Positions 21,474 through 32,489 of a stretch of 64,000 nucleotides of DNA are shown here, piece by piece (position 1 is the first letter of the stretch; each line of letters starts with the position of its first letter). The stretch is taken from positions 19,163,138 to 19,227,137 of the forward strand of contig NC_023749.2 in NCBI RefSeq assembly GCF_000499845.2, in the 5' to 3' direction. Made by a program: the position numbers and the translations under genes. Source of the DNA: Phaseolus vulgaris (taxonomy: Eukaryota > Streptophyta > Magnoliopsida > Fabales > Fabaceae). The notes under the pieces are model-generated. The model saw only the letters and a list, made by a program, of their open reading frames with translations. It was not told the DNA's origin and made no database searches.

Positions 21474-22371
21474 TCCATTTTGTTGGGGGTGTTCTTGGTG
21501 CAGAGAAGTTGTTGAAGATTCCTAGCTTGTTGCAAAAGCTGATGAATTTCTCGTTTTGAAATTCTCCACCATGATCACTTTTGATTGCTCCAATGTTGCT
21601 GCAACATGTGTTCTGCAACCTTTTTGCTAGCTTTTTGAATTCTGGATATGCTTCCTTCTTTGAGTGTAGGAAAAGAGTCCAAGTAAACCTGGAAAAGTCA
21701 TCTACAACCACAAGAGCATATAGATTTCCTCCAAGGCTCATAATCCTAGAAAGACCAAAAAGATCCATGTGCAAGAGCTCAAGAGGTTTTGAAGTTGAAA
21801 CACAATTTTTCACTTTGAAAGATTTTCTAGTTTTTTTCCCCTTTTGACAAGCCTCACACACATGTTCCTTCTGGAACTTGAGTTTGGGTAAGCCAATAAC
21901 AAGTTCATTTGAAACAAGTTTATTCAAATGATGCATATGAATGTGTGCATTTCTTCTATGCCAAAGCCATGATTCCTCATGTTTTGTTAGAAGACAACCT
22001 ATTGATGTGGAGCTGGATATATCAAGCAAATAGATGTTATTAGATCTCTTACCAATGAGAAGAACATCTTTTGAATTTGGCAACCGAATCTCACAAGAAT
22101 TTGTTCTAAAGGTGACTTGATAACCTCTGTCATAAAGCTGGCTGATACTGAGCAGCCCATGCTTAAGACCTTCTACATAAAGCGCATCATGAATAAGCAA
22201 GCTATTTTCATTGCCTATGGTACCTTTACCAAGGATTTTCCCCTTGTTGTTGTCACCATAGGTTACACGCCCATCTTGTTTGAGAGTTATGCTGAGCAAT
22301 TTGGATTCATCTCCAGTCATATGCTTGGAGCAGCCACTATCTAGATACCACAAATGTTGTTTTCTCTCCAT
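21454..22371 (-). pseudogene. Copia F pol: protease and integrase core
   Basis: It starts with the protease motif WYLDSGCSKHMTGDE, followed by the GAG-pre-integrase HHCC zinc region (LWHRRNAHIHMHHLNKL, CEACQKGKK) and the integrase core (LLHMDLFGLSR, VVVDDFSRFTWTLF, SDHGGEFQN). The expected PQQNGVVERKN motif is disrupted by a frameshift near 21,470-21,490. Copia elements place integrase before RT, as seen here. Confidence 0.9.
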
Positions 22372-22392
22372 GCAACCTTACAAGATTTAAAA

Positions 22393-22692
22393 TCAGGTGG
22401 CAAGATCTGGTCCCCTTACAAATTTGGGTCCATGAGTGTTAATATTCTTCCAAGGAACCTTAGGAACCCATTTTAGGATACCTTTGGGAACAAAAAACTT
22501 CCAAATTTTACCAAATCTAACAGAGTGGCCCTTTTTCATACAGTAGAAACAACAAACAATCAGTTGTTTAGACTTTTTAACCGATTGATTTTTCGTGATG
22601 GTTGAAAAAGGTTTTGAACATCCACTTTGTTTGCTTTGTGCGTTAAAGCCCAAACCATATTTCCCAAAAACACATTTTTGAGATGCTAAAAC
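22393..22692 (-). pseudogene. Copia F gag, C-terminal part with zinc knuckle region
   Basis: It encodes LASQKCVFGKYGLGFNAQSK, then a degenerate knuckle (CCFYCMKKGHSVRFGKI, the last cysteine lost) and VPKGILKWVPKVPW. It is interrupted at 22,692 by copia G. The N-terminal continuation is at 32,490-32,897 beyond copia G. Confidence 0.88.
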
Positions 22693-24134
22693 TGTTGAAG
22701 ATGGATGAAGCTCATCTCTACCTTGCATTAGTGTGTTTGATGTAGTCTCTAGCTAGTTTGCTTTGAAGGTTGCAATGTGTCTTAGATGATCTTGTACTTT
22801 AGGTTTGTGTGCATTCAAGGTTGCCTTTTGTTGCATGACCCATCCTAGATTCCAAATCAAGGTAGTAAGATCAAGCACATAATGAGGTTAAATGATTTTG
22901 GAAAAGTTTTTTAAAGTTTTCTTAAAAGGTTTGATTCAGTACAAAAATAAATTTGTTTTCTTGAGAAACAATAGGTTTATTTTTGCTATGCTAAAAGGCT
23001 TTTCGAAATTCTGTTAGGGCACCAAAGGTAAAGCTCAGTCTGTTATTTCAGTTAAGTTGAGCTGGCAGTTTTGTTAACATTTAACCTGTTGTTTTTAGAA
23101 TCAATCTGTTGTTCTTATAACTGCTCTAAAGTGGTTAAGAACTGTTCTCTATAAAATAAAATGCTTTTCTCACATGAAAATACCTTGAGTAATCACAGTT
23201 TTAACAGAGATAAAACATTTCTTGTGTGAGAAAGAGAATTGGAAAGGTTTTGCAAAGGTTTTTCAATAGAAAATAGATGTGTGCTTGTTCTTAAAGAACC
23301 TTGTGCTGGATGAAGGTGTTGGTACTGTCTTGGAGCAAATAGAACAACTGGTTTATGTTCTTGCACCACAATTTCAGGTGTAATCTTTCCCTTATTCTTT
23401 CTTGTAATATGTATAAGTGTTAGTCACTCTTTTATAGGGTTTCTTGGAGTGCAAGGCATGCTGAAATAGTGTTTTTTAGCCTTGGTTGTTGAAGTTCTTG
23501 AAGGGTTCAAGAACTGCTGTGTATGCTGTAATTGATTGTATCTGTTTTTAGTGGATTCCACCTTGGAGTAAGGTGAACTGGACGTAGCTCTTGATGAGTG
23601 AACCAGTATAAAAATTCTCTTGTGTTTCTCTTCTCATCCCTGCACTTATTTCTGAGTTTTCACATAATCTGTCAAGAAAGGAATTTGTTCTTTTGAATCT
23701 AAATCTGTTAACTCTGGACCTGATTAAATCCGCCATTCCAGCTTGTTAATCAATCTTCTAAACATAGATCAAGCTGTTGTGTGAATCTGTAATATGGCAA
23801 AAGGGTGAATTGTTTTCCTTGACTGAACTGTGACATTTGTCCATTACTCTATATGCTTTGTGTTAAGTAAAATTGATTAATCCTGTGATACAAACTGCAA
23901 CTTTATAAGCTGTGAAAGTTAATCAATTTTTTTCTGCTATTCCTGCTGGTTGATCTAAACCTTGTTGATCAAGTTCTGTTTGTGCTAAAGTCACTTGTAA
24001 AAGCAATCTGTTTCATTTAAAATCAATCTATTCTTTTCACTTCTGTTACACTGTAAATCAGTTTCTTTTGCGAAAATTTGATAAGCTCAATTCACCCCTC
24101 CCCTCTTGAACTTAGACACTGTTTAACTCTAACA
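22693..24134 (+). repeat. 5' LTR of copia G (1442 bp)
   Basis: It starts TGTTGAAGATGG and ends ACTCTAACA. A TATA-like CTATAAAATAAAATG lies near 23,150. Small antisense frames inside it, duplicated in the 3' LTR, are not genes. Confidence 0.95.
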
Positions 24135-24136
24135 AT

Positions 24137-24150
24137 TGGTATCAAGAGCT
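24137..24150 (+). promoter_or_regulatory. Primer binding site of copia G (tRNA-iMet type)
   Basis: TGGTATCAAGAGCT begins two bases after the LTR end, matching the usual complement of the initiator methionine tRNA 3' end used by copia elements. Confidence 0.9.
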
Positions 24151-24178
24151 AGGGCTTGTATTTTGCTCAAGTGTATAC

Positions 24179-25845
24179 ATGATGTCTGAGTTTAAAATGC
24201 CTTTTGTTGAAGGTGCGCCTATTAATAGACCTCCTATGTTTGGTGGTGTTAACTATGCCTTCTGGAAAATTAGAATGAAAATTTTTATGGAGTCTATTGA
24301 TATGGGTATTTGGGATGCAGTGGTCAGTGGACCTTTTATACCTATGCAGGTTGCCAAAGAAGAAACAGTAAAGAAGCCTTGGTCTGAATGGAGTGAAAGT
24401 GAAAGGAAGAAGGCTCAATATGACTCTCTAGGCAAGAACATCATCACATCTGCACTGAATATGGATGAATTCTTTAGAGTTTCTCAATGTAACTCAACTA
24501 AGGAGATGTGGGAGGTACTAGAGGTAACTCATGAAGGGACAGATGATGTGAAACGAGCAAGGAAATATTCACTCATTCAGGAATACGAACTATTCAGAAT
24601 GCAATCAGAAGAGAGTATTGCAGATGTGCAGAAACGATTTACACATATTGTAAATCACCTCACTGGCCTTGGTAAAGTCTTTGACATGGAAGAGCTCAAC
24701 ATAAAGGTGCTGAAATGCCTTGATAGAAGCTGGCAGCCTAAGGTAACAACAATCTCAGAATCCAGAGATTTATCCAAGATGTCCACTGCTGCACTCTTTG
24801 GAAAGCTGATGGAGCATGAACTAGAGCTGAAAAGATTGAAAGAACAAGAAACTGTGGAGAATAGAGCCAAAGGAATTGCCTTAAAACTACCATGGAACAT
24901 GATACAAGTGAGGAAGAAAAAAATCCTGAACATGATGAGACATTGAGTCTGCTCACCAGAAAATTCAGCAGATTTCTTAGAAAGAAAAACCGTGACAGAA
25001 CTCAGCAAAGAAAGAGGTATTCTAAATCCAATGATTCAAATTCTTCTAATTACACTTGCTTTGGATGTGGTAAACCAGGTCATATAAAGGTTGATTGTCC
25101 AAACAATCAAAACAAAGAAAAATCAGCAAGCAAGAAGAGTGAAAGAAGCAAAGGCAAAAGAGCATACATCTCTTGGGAAGAAAATGATGTATCCTCATCT
25201 AGTGATTCCTCAACCGAAAGTGAAGAAACAAATCTGTGCTTCATGGTGAATGATGAAGAATCTAACTCTGATTCAGTAAGTGATTTTTCCACTGATTCTG
25301 AAAATTATGATCAGCTGTTAATTGCCTTTAAGGAAACACATGATGAAGCAAACAAATTAGCTGTCATTTGCAACAAATTGAATAGAGTAAATAGGGTACT
25401 TGAACCTAAGGTCAAAGCTCTTGAGGAAGAACTGCACAAAGCTAAAACTGAATTGGTTAGCCTTGAATTAACATGTTTGCATGCATCAATAAAAACCTGT
25501 GATAATTGCAAGAAGCTGGAAAAACAGGTTGATTATTTGTTAAAAACACTATCAAATTTCACCAAAGGAAGAGAAAATCTTGAAACTTTATTGGGTTCAC
25601 AGAATGCTGTTTTTAATAAAAATGGTCTAGGATATAATCCTGGAATGAAAAGCAATGTGAAAAAGTTGTCCAGTTTTTTTGTTCCTTCCAAAACAGGTTT
25701 TTCTTCTTTTAACAGCTTAAATACCATGCATACTACATCTTGCTTTTACTGTATGAAGAATGGACATATATCTACAACATGTAAAGCTAGAAGGTACCTT
25801 GTTCCCAAAGGATTGGCCAAATGGCTTCCTAAGGAAAGGTATTAA
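24179..25845 (+). pseudogene. Copia G gag with one frameshift
   Basis: It starts at ATG 24,180 with MSEFKMPFVEGAPINRPPMF and the SIRE-like core FWKIRMKIFMESI. It continues to the CCHC knuckle CFGCGKPGHIKVDC, a Ser/Glu-rich region, a coiled coil, and a second knuckle-like CFYCMKNGHISTTC before the TAA at 25,843-25,845. The frame changes near 24,880 in a short A-run; a one-base loss there explains it and could also be a sequencing error. Gag would form the virus-like particle and bind RNA. Pol starts in a different frame about 56 bases further. Confidence 0.9.
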
Positions 25846-25900
25846 TCGTGTTGGACCCTAGACTAGAAAGGGGTACCATATATGTTAAATCTGTTTTGTT

Positions 25901-27232
25901 TTGCAGAGAAACAACAGGAAAAATCAGTGGTACTTGGATAGTGGTTGTTCAAAGCACATGACTGGTGATGTTGCTCAATTCACAAGTCTAACACTGAAAG
26001 CTGAAGGACATATCACATATGGTGATAATAATAGAGGAAGAATTCTTGGAAGAGGAGATGTTGGTACTGCAGAATCAACCACAATTGAGAATGTCCTATA
26101 TGTGGAGGGATTAAAGCATAGTCTCTTAAGCATTAGTCAACTGTGTGACAAGGGCTACAAGGTCAATTTTGAAACCAACACATGTACAATCTCAAGTGAA
26201 TCTTCTGGTAAGGTGTTGTTCACAGGTAGAAGGGTAAATAACATCTATCTCTTAGATATCATGAATAAGAACTCTGAAAATGAATGCTTGTTATCAAAAA
26301 GTGATGAATCTTGGTTGTGGCAGAGGAGATTAGCTCATATTCATACTAATCACTTGAATAAGTTGAAGTCTAAAGATCTTGTTTCTGGTTTACCAAATAT
26401 AAAGTTTCAAAATAACAGATTGTGTGATGCTTGTGTAAAGGGCAAACAGATAAGAACTTCATTTAAATCTAAAGATGTGGTTTCTACAAATAAAGCTTTG
26501 GATGTTTTACATATGGACTTGTTTGGACCATCTAGGATTGCTAGCTTAGCTGGAAATTACTATGCTTTGGTGATTGTTGATGACTTCTCAAGATATACAT
26601 GGACTTTGTTTCTTGCTTCTAAAAATGAGGCATATAAAGCCTTTAAGAAACTAGCTAAGGTTCTGCATAATGAAAATGAAAATAGAATAAAACAGATTCG
26701 TAGTGATCATGGGGGAGAATTTCAAAATGCAAAATTTGATAGGTATTGTGAAAAACATAGGATCACACATAGCTATTCTGCCCCTAGGACACCCCAACAA
26801 AATGGTGTAGTTGAAAGGAAGAATAGGTCATTAGAGGAGTTAGCTAGGACCATGTTAAATGAATCTAGTTTACCTAAATATTTTTGGGCAGATGCAGTAT
26901 ACACTGCCTCTTATGTGCTTAACAGAACCTTGATTAGACCCATTCTTAAGAAAACTCCCTATGAATTGTATAAAGGTAGGAAGCCTAGCATTAGTCACCT
27001 TAGGGTTTTTGGCTGCAAATGCTTTGTTCTAAATAATGGTAAAGACAATCTGGGGAAATTTGATCCTAAATCAGATGAAGGAATAGATATTGGTTATGCT
27101 ATAAATGGACATGCCTATAGAGTGTATAACAAAAGATTGCTTGCAATAAAAGAATCTATACATGTTGTATTTGATGAAACAGATTGTACTGGCCTAAACT
27201 TGTTCTGGATGAACCTGATGTGGATGATTTAA
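25901..27232 (+). CDS. Copia G protease and integrase (443 codons open)
   Basis: It opens immediately after a TTTGTTTTGCAG sequence that looks like a splice acceptor. The protease motif WYLDSGCSKHMTGD is near residue 10. It continues with the HHCC zinc region (LWQRRLAHIHTNHLNKL, CDACVKGKQ) and the integrase core (LHMDLFGPSR, VIVDDFSRYTWTLF, RSDHGGEFQN, PQQNGVVERKNRS), then FWADAVYTASYVLNR and the C-terminal GRKPSISHLRVFGCK. A frameshift near 27,185-27,195 separates it from RT. No ATG lies at the start; it was probably part of a gag-pol product. Confidence 0.9.
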   Translation: MQRNNRKNQWYLDSGCSKHMTGDVAQFTSLTLKAEGHITYGDNNRGRILGRGDVGTAESTTIENVLYVEGLKHSLLSISQLCDKGYKVNFETNTCTISSESSGKVLFTGRRVNNIYLLDIMNKNSENECLLSKSDESWLWQRRLAHIHTNHLNKLKSKDLVSGLPNIKFQNNRLCDACVKGKQIRTSFKSKDVVSTNKALDVLHMDLFGPSRIASLAGNYYALVIVDDFSRYTWTLFLASKNEAYKAFKKLAKVLHNENENRIKQIRSDHGGEFQNAKFDRYCEKHRITHSYSAPRTPQQNGVVERKNRSLEELARTMLNESSLPKYFWADAVYTASYVLNRTLIRPILKKTPYELYKGRKPSISHLRVFGCKCFVLNNGKDNLGKFDPKSDEGIDIGYAINGHAYRVYNKRLLAIKESIHVVFDETDCTGLNLFWMNLMWMI

Positions 27233-28431
27233 GAACCATTTTGCAAAAGAATAAATCTAGTGAGTTTGCAACTAATCCAAATACTGTCAAAGAATCTACT
27301 ATGAATGTAGGACTGCCTAAAGAATGGAAGACTCAAAGGGATCTCACACTTGACAATGTAATTGGTAAAATTGAGAAAGGAGTCTCAACAAGGAATTCAC
27401 TTAATAATTTCTGCAGAACAGTGGCCTTTGTTTCACAGATTGAGCCTAAAAGTCTGGAAGAAGCACTACAAGACAACAATTGGATAACAACAATGCAGGA
27501 AGAACTGAACCAATTTGAATACAATGAAGTGTGGACCTTGGTTCCAAGAAGACATGAGATGAATATCATAGGAACCAAATGGGTGTACAGGAACAAGATG
27601 GATGAACATGGGGCTATCACTAGAAATAAAGCAAGGCTGGTTGCTAAAGGCTATAACCAAGAAGAAGGAATAGATTTTGGTGAAACCTATGCACCAGTAG
27701 CATGTCTTGAAGCTGTCAGATTACTCTTAGCATTTTCCAGCATACAAGGATTCAAGTTGTTTCAAATGGATGTTAAGAGTGCATTCTTGAATGGTTACAT
27801 TAATGAAGAGGTGTTTGTATCTCAGCCTCCAGGGTTTGAAGACTACAAAAATCCAGAACATGTGTACAAGCTCAAGAAGGCTTTATATGGATTAAAACAG
27901 GCACCTAGACAATGGTATGAGAGGCTAAGTGAATTTCTGCTCTCTCAAGGATACAATCGTGGTAATTCTGACAAAACTCTGTTCATAAAGAAGAAAAGAG
28001 AAGACATTATACTTGTGCAAGTTTATGTGGATGATATCATCTTTGGATCCATAAATGAAGAAATATGTGAAGCTTTTGTTGCTGCAATGAAGAGTGAATT
28101 TAAGATGTCAATGTTAGGAGAGATGAATTTCTTCCTTGGACTACAAGTAAAACAACTCAAGGATGGAATCTTCATAAATCAAGCAAAGTACTGCAAGGAG
28201 TTGCTTAAGAAGTTTGATATGGATCAATGCAAAGCAATCAACACTCCTATTTCAACAAGCTGTCAGCTGGATCAAGATTGTGCAGGAAAATCAGTGGATC
28301 AATCAAAATACAGGGGTTTAATTGGTTCCTTATTATACTTAACTGCTAGCAGGCCTGACATTATGTTTGTTGTATGTTTATGTGCTAGATATCAATCTGA
28401 TCCAAAGGAATCACACTACAATGCTGCATAG
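27184..28431 (+). CDS. Copia G reverse transcriptase (415 codons open)
   Basis: Motifs in order: [75 protein letters not shown], the catalytic VYVDDIIFGS, and LIGSLLYLTASRPDIMFVV. It ends in a TAG at 28,429-28,431 where related elements read lysine. The RNase H domain that should follow is damaged. Confidence 0.92.
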   Translation: MYWPKLVLDEPDVDDLRTILQKNKSSEFATNPNTVKESTMNVGLPKEWKTQRDLTLDNVIGKIEKGVSTRNSLNNFCRTVAFVSQIEPKSLEEALQDNNWITTMQEELNQFEYNEVWTLVPRRHEMNIIGTKWVYRNKMDEHGAITRNKARLVAKGYNQEEGIDFGETYAPVACLEAVRLLLAFSSIQGFKLFQMDVKSAFLNGYINEEVFVSQPPGFEDYKNPEHVYKLKKALYGLKQAPRQWYERLSEFLLSQGYNRGNSDKTLFIKKKREDIILVQVYVDDIIFGSINEEICEAFVAAMKSEFKMSMLGEMNFFLGLQVKQLKDGIFINQAKYCKELLKKFDMDQCKAINTPISTSCQLDQDCAGKSVDQSKYRGLIGSLLYLTASRPDIMFVVCLCARYQSDPKESHYNAA

Positions 28432-28907
28432 AGAATTCTGAAATACTTGCAAACTTTGCAGGTTGCAAGGTTGATAGGAAAAGCACAAGTGGGACTTGTC
28501 ACATCCTTGGATCAAGTCTAATCTCTTGGCATTGCAAGAAATAAGCTTGTGTTGCTCTCTCTACAGCAGAGGCAGAATACATAGCTGCTGGAAGTTGTTG
28601 TGCTTAAACCTTATGGCTAAGGCAGCAGCTAAGTGACTTTGGGATTCTCTTAAACAAGATACCTATAAATTGTGATAACACCAGTGCTATAAATCTGTCT
28701 AAGAATCCTGTCATGCATTCAAGAACTAAACATATTGAAATTAGACATCACTTTCTAAGAGAGCATATAGCTAATGGAACTTGTGATATCAAATTCATTG
28801 GCACTGAATTTCAATTGGCTGATCTTTTTACTAAACCTCATGCTAAAGATAGGTTTTATTTTCTTCTAAATGAATTGGGTATCATTAGCTTAAATTGTCC
28901 CCTGTAG
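28432..28907 (+). pseudogene. Copia G RNase H remnant
   Basis: After the stop the RNase H region is readable only in pieces: RILKYLQTLQ, then, after an apparent deletion, motifs of the catalytic domain in changing frames (TAEAEYIAAGSCC, CDNTSAINLSKNP). A clean C-terminus follows (SRTKHIEIRHHFLREHIANG, QLADLFTKPHAKDRF, TAG near 28,907). Confidence 0.85.
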
Positions 28908-29444
28908 TAAAAATTCCAATATGTTATTTTATACTTTAACATGTTCTCTCTCTGTTTCAGAATCACAACCGTGACTAGGAAAGAGAAATATTTACTTTTC
29001 TCTCTCTCTCTCTCCTTGATCTTTGACTGCTTTTACGGTTATTAACCAGCAGGTTTATGACAGTCATGTGGGGATATTCTAACTGATTTGATATCTTGTA
29101 GGTGCAACAGATTTGATTTGCTAAACTGAAATCTGGTTTCAATATATTCTTGCGTCAATCAACACCTGCACCTGCTGTACCACACAAGAATAATATCTGT
29201 ATTATATTTGATTGAATTGATTTCTTTTAAAACTTGTGATTCTTGAAATCTGATTTAAGCCCTATATAAATCTGGTATTAATCAATTGTTTTTCACACCT
29301 TCTCATTCCTACTACAAGCTGTCCAGGTTCAAACAATTTACTGTTTTAATTTTTGTCTTCAAATGATCATGTGAACTGTTACTGATCCTCTTTATAGCTG
29401 GGGTTGTCTTTTGGTGAATAGGTGCAGGTAACAACAGATCAAGC
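28908..29444 (+). other. Spacer between pol and third ORF of copia G
   Basis: Non-coding. It holds pyrimidine tracts ending in CAG (TCTCTCTCTGTTTCAG near 28,965) and a CT microsatellite near 28,998-29,014. GGTGCAG lies just before the third ORF. These are candidate splice acceptors for a subgenomic RNA (inference). Confidence 0.4.
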
Positions 29445-30629
29445 ATGGCATCCTCATCACACAGAAAGAAGAAGCTCAAAGAGCAACCTAACAGTAACCA
29501 AGGCATTCTGGAAAATTGGTTTGCTGGAGATTCTGAAGCTATGACAAGGTTCATACATGAGACAAACAAAAAACAAGTCAATGTGCCCAAGGTGCTGGAA
29601 TTCTCATGGTAGAGGGAAGAAAATCTGACTGAAGCAAAAACTCTGCTCAAGCATCAAAAATTGAAAAGCTTCTTAGAAATGACTGGAAATGTCTATCCAG
29701 ACCTAGTGAAGGTGTTCTACAGCAACCTCATTCAAGATGGCAAGAACCTTGTTTCCCATGTGAAAGGAGTGAAGCTGAAAATTACTAGGGAAATATGGAG
29801 CAATGTGGGAGGAATCAAGTATTCAGGAATGAAAGTGAGCAAAGGGAATACTGCTGGAATTCAAGGGTTCAATAAGATGCAGTTTTACAGGAGTTGTGTT
29901 AGAAATCCTACTGAACCAGTAGCTAGATTTCATGCTGGTAATCTGACCTTAAATCCAAGACTCCTAGCTTACATAATTGCTTGGCAACTTACTCCTAGAG
30001 GAAGCAATCATGCTACTCTTCATGAAGAGGATTTGATTATGCTATACTGTATAATGAATCAGCTCAAGGTAAATTGGGTAAGTACAATGGTAGAGCATAT
30101 GCTCAAATCCACAAGGCTTCCCGATTATCGCTTTCCATATGCAATTTTTGTATCCAAACTAATTGACTATTTTGAAGTGGATACTGCAAATGAAAGAAAT
30201 GACACTATTAGGGCAGCAAGTGAAATAGACAACTCCACTCTCTTGAAAATGGGGTTCCAAAAGGAGGAAGACAACTGAATTTTTAGAAGGAATGCTGCAA
30301 ATGGAGCTGAGAATGAAGCAGCTAATCCAGGAGATGAAGAAGAAGAAAATGTTGATGGTGTGCAGCACATTGATGAGTCACCAGTTCACTCTTTTGTAAA
30401 TGAGGATGTTGTTGCTACAAGCCATAATGCATTGGTTGCATATCAGGAACTTGTGTATAGAGGTGAACCTCTATCCATGTTCGAAAGGCAAGTTCTAAGC
30501 AGGCTGGATACACTCACATACGACCAAAAGGAATACTATGAAATGACTCAAGCCAGGTTTCAACACTTGGATGACCAAATTGAAGGAGTTCAGGAGCAGC
30601 TAGCTGAGCTCTATCACTATAACAAGTGA
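29445..30629 (+). pseudogene. Third ORF of copia G (394 codons, two nonsense codons)
   Basis: A single frame from ATG 29,445 to TGA 30,627-30,629 with two in-frame stops (29,610-29,612 and 30,276-30,278). It encodes a lysine-rich start, a domain with FLEMTGNVYPDLVKVFYSNL, VSHVKGVKLKITREIWSN, TPRGSNHATLHEEDLIMLY and RLPDYRFPYAIFVSKLIDYF, an acidic linker and a C-terminal coiled coil (LDDQIEGVQEQLAELYHY). The domain resembles plant ORFs annotated as putative plant transposon protein. No signal peptide or clear membrane helix is visible, so the envelope-like label given to Sirevirus third ORFs is not supported here. Copia E and H carry related ORFs of the same length. Function unknown. Confidence 0.85.
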
Positions 30630-31027
30630 TTTTTTCAAAGTTTTTATCCTTTATGTCTTGTTGAACAATTGGGTTTTTTGTTTTTTTTTTCTTTTCTGCA
30701 CTGGTTTCATTATGTTTTGGTTTGTAATGGACCTATAAACTGGTTTTCGTTTGAACTGTTATGCATGTCTATGGTGTGCTTCTTTTATTCCATGTTCTAC
30801 TCTGTTTGATGAACCCAAAGGGGGAGAAGGACAGATGAAAGATTGCTCACATAACGTGATGATTTGGTTCAAGCTGTAGGGAGGTAGCACAAAACTCATA
30901 TACTGCCATATTCTGGTTTTATTTCTAAATGGTGTTGTGCAGTTGTTTGGAAGCTAGTACTATGCAGGTTTTGATCATCAAGTATGCAAAGCAAAGGGGT
31001 TTTTGTCTCCATCAAACAGGGGGAGAT
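30630..31027 (+). promoter_or_regulatory. Copia G 3' untranslated region with two polypurine tracts
   Basis: An inner tract CCAAAGGGGGAGAAGG lies near 30,817-30,832 and the terminal tract CAGGGGGAGAT ends at 31,027, adjoining the LTR. A T-run lies near 30,677-30,690. Two purine tracts are typical of Sireviruses. Confidence 0.75.
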
Positions 31028-32484
31028 TGTTGAAGATGGATGAAGCTCATCTCTACCTTGCATTAGTGTGTTTGGTGTAGTCTCTAGCTGGTATGCTTTG
31101 AAGGTTGCAATGTGTCTTAGATGATCTTGTACTTTAGGTTTGTGTGCATTCAAGGTTGCCTTTTGCTGCAAGACCCATCCTAGATGCCAAATCAAGGTAG
31201 TAAGATCAAGCACATAATGAGGTTAAATGGTTTTGGAAAAGTTTTTTAAAGTTTGCTTAAAAGGTTTGATTTAGTACAAAAATAAATTTGTTTTCTTGAG
31301 AAACAATAGGTTTATTTTTGCTCTGTTAAAAGGCTTTACGAAATTCTGTTAGGGCACCAAAGGTAAAGCTCAGTCTGTTATTTCAGTTAAGTTGAGCTGA
31401 CAGTTTTGTTAACATTTAACCTGTTGTTTTTAGAATCAATCTATTATTCTTATAACTGCTCTGAAACTGTTTTTTGAAAAGTGGTTAAGAACTGTTCTCT
31501 ATAAAATAAAATGCTTTTCTCACATGAAAATACGTTGAGTAATCACAGTTTTAATAGAGATAAAACATTTCTTGTGTGAGAAAGAGAATTGGAAAGGTTT
31601 TGTAAAGGTTTTTCAATAGAAAATAGATGTGAGCTTGTTCTTAAAGAACCTTGTGCTGGATGAAGGTGTTGGTGCTGTCTTGGAGCAAATAGAACAATTG
31701 GTTTATCTTCTTGCAACACAATTTCAGGTGTAATCTTTCCCTTATTCGTTCTTGTAATAGGTATAAGTGTTAGTCACTCTTTGATAGGGTTTCTTGGAGT
31801 GCAAGGCATGCTGAAATAGTGTTTTTCAGCCTTGGTTGTTGAAGTTCTTGAAGGGTTCAAGAACTGCTGTGTATGCTGTAATTGATTGTATCTGTTTTTA
31901 GTGGATTCCACCTTGGAGTAAGGTGAACTGGACGTAGCTCTTGATGAGTGAACCAGTATAAAAATTCTCTTGTGTTTCTCTTCTCATCCCTGCACTTATT
32001 TCTGAGTTTTCACATAATCTGTCAAGAAAGGACTCTGTTCTTTTGAATCTAAATCTGTTAACTCTGGACCTGATTAAATCTGCCATTCCAGCTGGTTAAT
32101 CAATCTTCTAAACATAGATCAAGCTGCTGTGTGAATCTGTAATATGGCAAAAGAGTGAATTGTTTTCCTTGACTGAACTGTGACATTTGTCCATTACTCT
32201 ATATGCTTTGTGTTAAGTAAAATTGATTAATCCTGTGATACAAACTGCAACTTTATAAGTTGTGAAAGTTAATCAATTTGTTTCTGCTATTCCTGTTGGT
32301 TGATCTAAACCTTGTTGATCAAGTTCTGTTTGTGCTACAGTCACTCGTAAAAACAATCTGTTTCATTTAAAATCAATCTGTTCTTTTCACCTCTGTTACA
32401 CTGTAAATCAGTTTCTTTTGCGAAAATTTGATAAGCTCAATTCACCCCTCCCCTTTTGAACTTAGACACTGTTTAACTCTAACA
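31028..32484 (+). repeat. 3' LTR of copia G (1457 bp)
   Basis: It starts TGTTGAAGATGG and ends CTCTAACA, directly followed by AAAAC. It matches the 5' LTR along its length, with a 15-bp longer stretch near 31,465. Confidence 0.95.
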
Positions 32485-32489
32485 AAAAC

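Larger units (their letters stand above)
22693..32484 (+). mobile_element. Copia G: complete SIRE-type Ty1/copia retrotransposon (9.8 kb)
   Basis: All structural parts are present in order: 5' LTR (22,693-24,134), PBS, gag, protease/integrase, RT/RNase H, a third ORF, polypurine tracts and 3' LTR (31,028-32,484). The 5-bp target duplication AAAAC flanks it (22,688-22,692 and 32,485-32,489). It lies within the gag of the minus-strand copia F. Long LTRs, SIRE-like Gag and an extra ORF after pol place it in the Sirevirus (Maximus) group. The coding parts carry several breaks, so it looks non-functional by itself. LTRs differ by about 16 substitutions in the first 470 bases plus a 15-bp length difference. 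Confidence 0.95.

Noticed and set aside
23548..23736. 62-codon minus-strand ORF, repeated at 31,898-32,086
   Set aside because: It lies in both LTRs of copia G and is duplicated only because the LTRs are.
29445..30629. Envelope glycoprotein identity for the third ORF
   Set aside because: No signal peptide, clear transmembrane helix or fusion-like segment is visible.
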